Below are positions 62,869-64,000 of a stretch of DNA of 64,000 nucleotides, piece by piece. Position numbers and translations under genes: made by a program. The DNA lies in contig JAFAEM010000011.1 in the NCBI GenBank assembly GCA_023424015.1, positions 1-64,000 of the forward strand, read 5' to 3'. The stretch comes from Bacteroidota bacterium. Lineage in GTDB: Bacteria; Bacteroidota; Bacteroidia; Chitinophagales; Chitinophagaceae. Position 1 is the stretch's first letter. Every line of letters starts with the position of its first letter. Below the pieces are notes generated by a model that worked only from the letters and a program-made list of their open reading frames with translations, was not told the DNA's origin and did not search any database.

Positions 62869-63637
62869 ACTCAAGCTCTTCTTCTCTCCAAAGCAACTCC
62901 GGCGGAAGGCCTTTCTGGAACCGCTCGAATGAATCTTTGATATATTTCTGGAAGTCATAGTCATTGCTGATCACCACGAAAAAATAAGGAGGACGGTAAA
63001 CCATCATAAAGCTATCGAGCTCATTTCCGGTGAGTGAGGTAAGCCGGCGTACGAGTGCTTTATTGAAACGGTGATCGACATATTTTTCCTGTTCCTGAAC
63101 CACCAGTCTTTCCTGGAAGGAACGCATGTTACGGTTTCTCCGGAATCGAAACGCATTGATGATCTCATTTATATCAAAACCGGCGCCTGCGCCATATTGA
63201 GGTGTTACGACACTAAGCCCGGGTTTTTTATAGTTAAAGATCTTTTCATAGTCGGCCCGGTTCTGCAGGGAATCCTGCCGGTAATTTCGCGGCCTCACTT
63301 TCACCTCACCCATCACCGGCACATTCACCTGCAGTGAAATATCGAAACTTAAAGGTGTGGCGATCTTAAGTACAGGAAACTTCACCGTAGGTTTATTAAG
63401 GTAGCTGAACCAGATCGAATCTTTTTCGGCCACCTCAATTTCATACTCACCATATATATTGGTCATCGTACCCTTACCTGAGGATGACAAAACACTCACA
63501 AATCCCACGGGGTATGTTCGGGTACTGTCATATACTGTTCCACGGATCTTATATTGGGCGCTGGCGGTACCGGGTTTGAGAAGGAAAAAAAGAGAGCCAA
63601 TCAGTAATATTTGTAGAAATCTGCGTCCCAAAAGCAT
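62867..63637 (-). CDS. Secreted carboxypeptidase-regulatory-like domain protein
   Basis: A 256-residue protein with a signal peptide (FLQILLIGSLFFLLKPGTAS). It contains a CarboxypepD_reg-like domain (~28-110: YKIRGTVYDSTRTYPVGFVS, YGEYEIEVAEKD) and a basic C-terminal half (NAFRFRRNRNMRSFQERLVV). The two-part layout is common in Bacteroidota proteins of unknown role that lack a barrel. It probably resides in the periplasm or at the outer membrane. No partner gene is coupled. Confidence 0.85.
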   Translation of the reverse strand: MLLGRRFLQILLIGSLFFLLKPGTASAQYKIRGTVYDSTRTYPVGFVSVLSSSGKGTMTNIYGEYEIEVAEKDSIWFSYLNKPTVKFPVLKIATPLSFDISLQVNVPVMGEVKVRPRNYRQDSLQNRADYEKIFNYKKPGLSVVTPQYGAGAGFDINEIINAFRFRRNRNMRSFQERLVVQEQEKYVDHRFNKALVRRLTSLTGNELDSFMMVYRPPYFFVVISNDYDFQKYIKDSFERFQKGLPPELLWREEELE

Positions 63638-63689
63638 TTATTAATCCGGCAAGTAACGAAACAAAGTGCAAAATCAATGGTAAAATAGT

Positions 63690-63757
63690 CTATAGTCGGG
63701 AGGTGTACTATTGCTCCGGGCTTGACTACAGACTATAGACTACTGACTCCCGACTAC
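63690..63757. repeat. Inverted array of GACTATAGACTACTGACTCC type
   Basis: The left part (TAGTCTATAGTCGGGAG) is inverse-complementary to the right part (GACTATAGACTACTGACTCC, then CGACTA), so the segment can form a hairpin. It lies between two minus-strand genes. Confidence 0.65.
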
Positions 63758-64000
63758 TTAAGCGCCTGGTAGACTAGTACTTTAAACTTATCATGTATTT
63801 CACCCTGACTTTGGGGAAATTCGTTTAGGAAAAGCTGGGCCACAATTTTTTCCTGGGGATCTATCCAATAGGTTGAACTAAACATGCCACCCCATGAAAA
63901 GGATCCTGGTGATACGGGTGAATTGGCAATGCTTTTTTCTGTTGCAATACTAAAGCCCAGGCCCATTTTGGCATCGGGCCAGTTGATCTTGTCATATTGG
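63754..64000 (-). CDS. C-terminal part of a serine hydrolase (partial, cut by window end)
   Basis: The minus-strand frame stays open from the window edge to the stop at 63754. It reads QYDKINWPDAKMGLGFSIAT, then FSWGGMFSSTYWIDPQEKIV. The SWGG(x)FSSTYWIDPQE pattern is typical of the C-terminal catalytic region (third motif) of class C beta-lactamase-fold serine hydrolases. The rest lies beyond base 64000. If correct, it is the third such hydrolase in the window. Confidence 0.75.
   Translation of the reverse strand, partial: QYDKINWPDAKMGLGFSIATEKSIANSPVSPGSFSWGGMFSSTYWIDPQEKIVAQLFLNEFPQSQGEIHDKFKVLVYQALK

Noticed and set aside
1..64000. tRNA, rRNA, prophage or integrative element
   Set aside because: No cloverleaf-like GTTCGAATC arms, rRNA text, integrase, phage structural or conjugation genes were recognised; only the IS3 part and the Y1 gene are mobile.

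Overview
The window reads as chromosomal DNA from a Bacteroidota bacterium, most likely family Chitinophagaceae (Chitinophaga/Niastella-like; inferred, no 16S here). The grounds are: many genes without a Shine-Dalgarno sequence but with TAnnTTTG -7 promoter elements; a Rho with a long charged N-terminal insert; a GLPGLI-family protein; carboxypeptidase-regulatory plus beta-barrel outer-membrane proteins; a relic of a type IX secretion sorting domain; a DUF4421 protein; a futalosine-pathway gene; and an enormous periplasmic-propeller hybrid kinase. I found no rRNA, tRNA, CRISPR array or prophage.

Layout. 1-1404 is mobile: the 5' part of an IS3-family element with a programmed -1 frameshift site, next to a Y1 (RAYT/IS200-like) transposase bracketed by inverted clusters of an 11-bp motif. 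1467-20515 is mostly housekeeping: a secreted hypothetical protein, rho, asnS, a universal stress protein, an NTF2-like protein, a PadR-PspC pair, an MscS channel, gcvT, an SRPBCC protein, comB, a SWIM-SNF2 helicase and a serine hydrolase. 20611-28331 holds an unlisted 51-codon gene with its own terminator, a small secreted protein, an OMP_b-brl_3 type outer-membrane protein, a GLPGLI protein and a kinase/OmpR-type regulator pair. Tandem 10-bp boxes upstream of these genes suggest one regulon. 28430-41542 carries nagA, mqnC, a retropepsin-PDZ protein, an M16 protease pair, a DUF4421 protein, a fused E1 dehydrogenase and a TonB-dependent receptor.

41602-54351 is a signalling island. On the minus strand a 2522-residue hybrid kinase (propeller, Y_Y_Y, one membrane segment, seven GAF domains, HisKA, HATPase, two receivers), a stand-alone receiver and a GAF-class III cyclase form an apparent operon. 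Divergently, a TPR-HisKA_2 kinase overlaps a LuxR-type regulator. The joint reading is sensing in the periplasm, integration through GAF domains, phosphotransfer to receivers, and a possible cyclic-nucleotide output. The last 10 kb hold serine hydrolases, a DoxX protein, a D-aminoacylase-like amidohydrolase, a TPR lipoprotein, an amino-acid permease and small secreted or hypothetical proteins.

Intergenic DNA is rich in repeats: two copies of a 156-167 bp element with inverted ends (MITE-like), a GC-rich element around TATTGTCCGGGGAACGCT (three copies), a 115-bp direct repeat, and arrays built on GACTACTGACTCCCGACTA. All names rest on reading motifs by eye; no database search was run.
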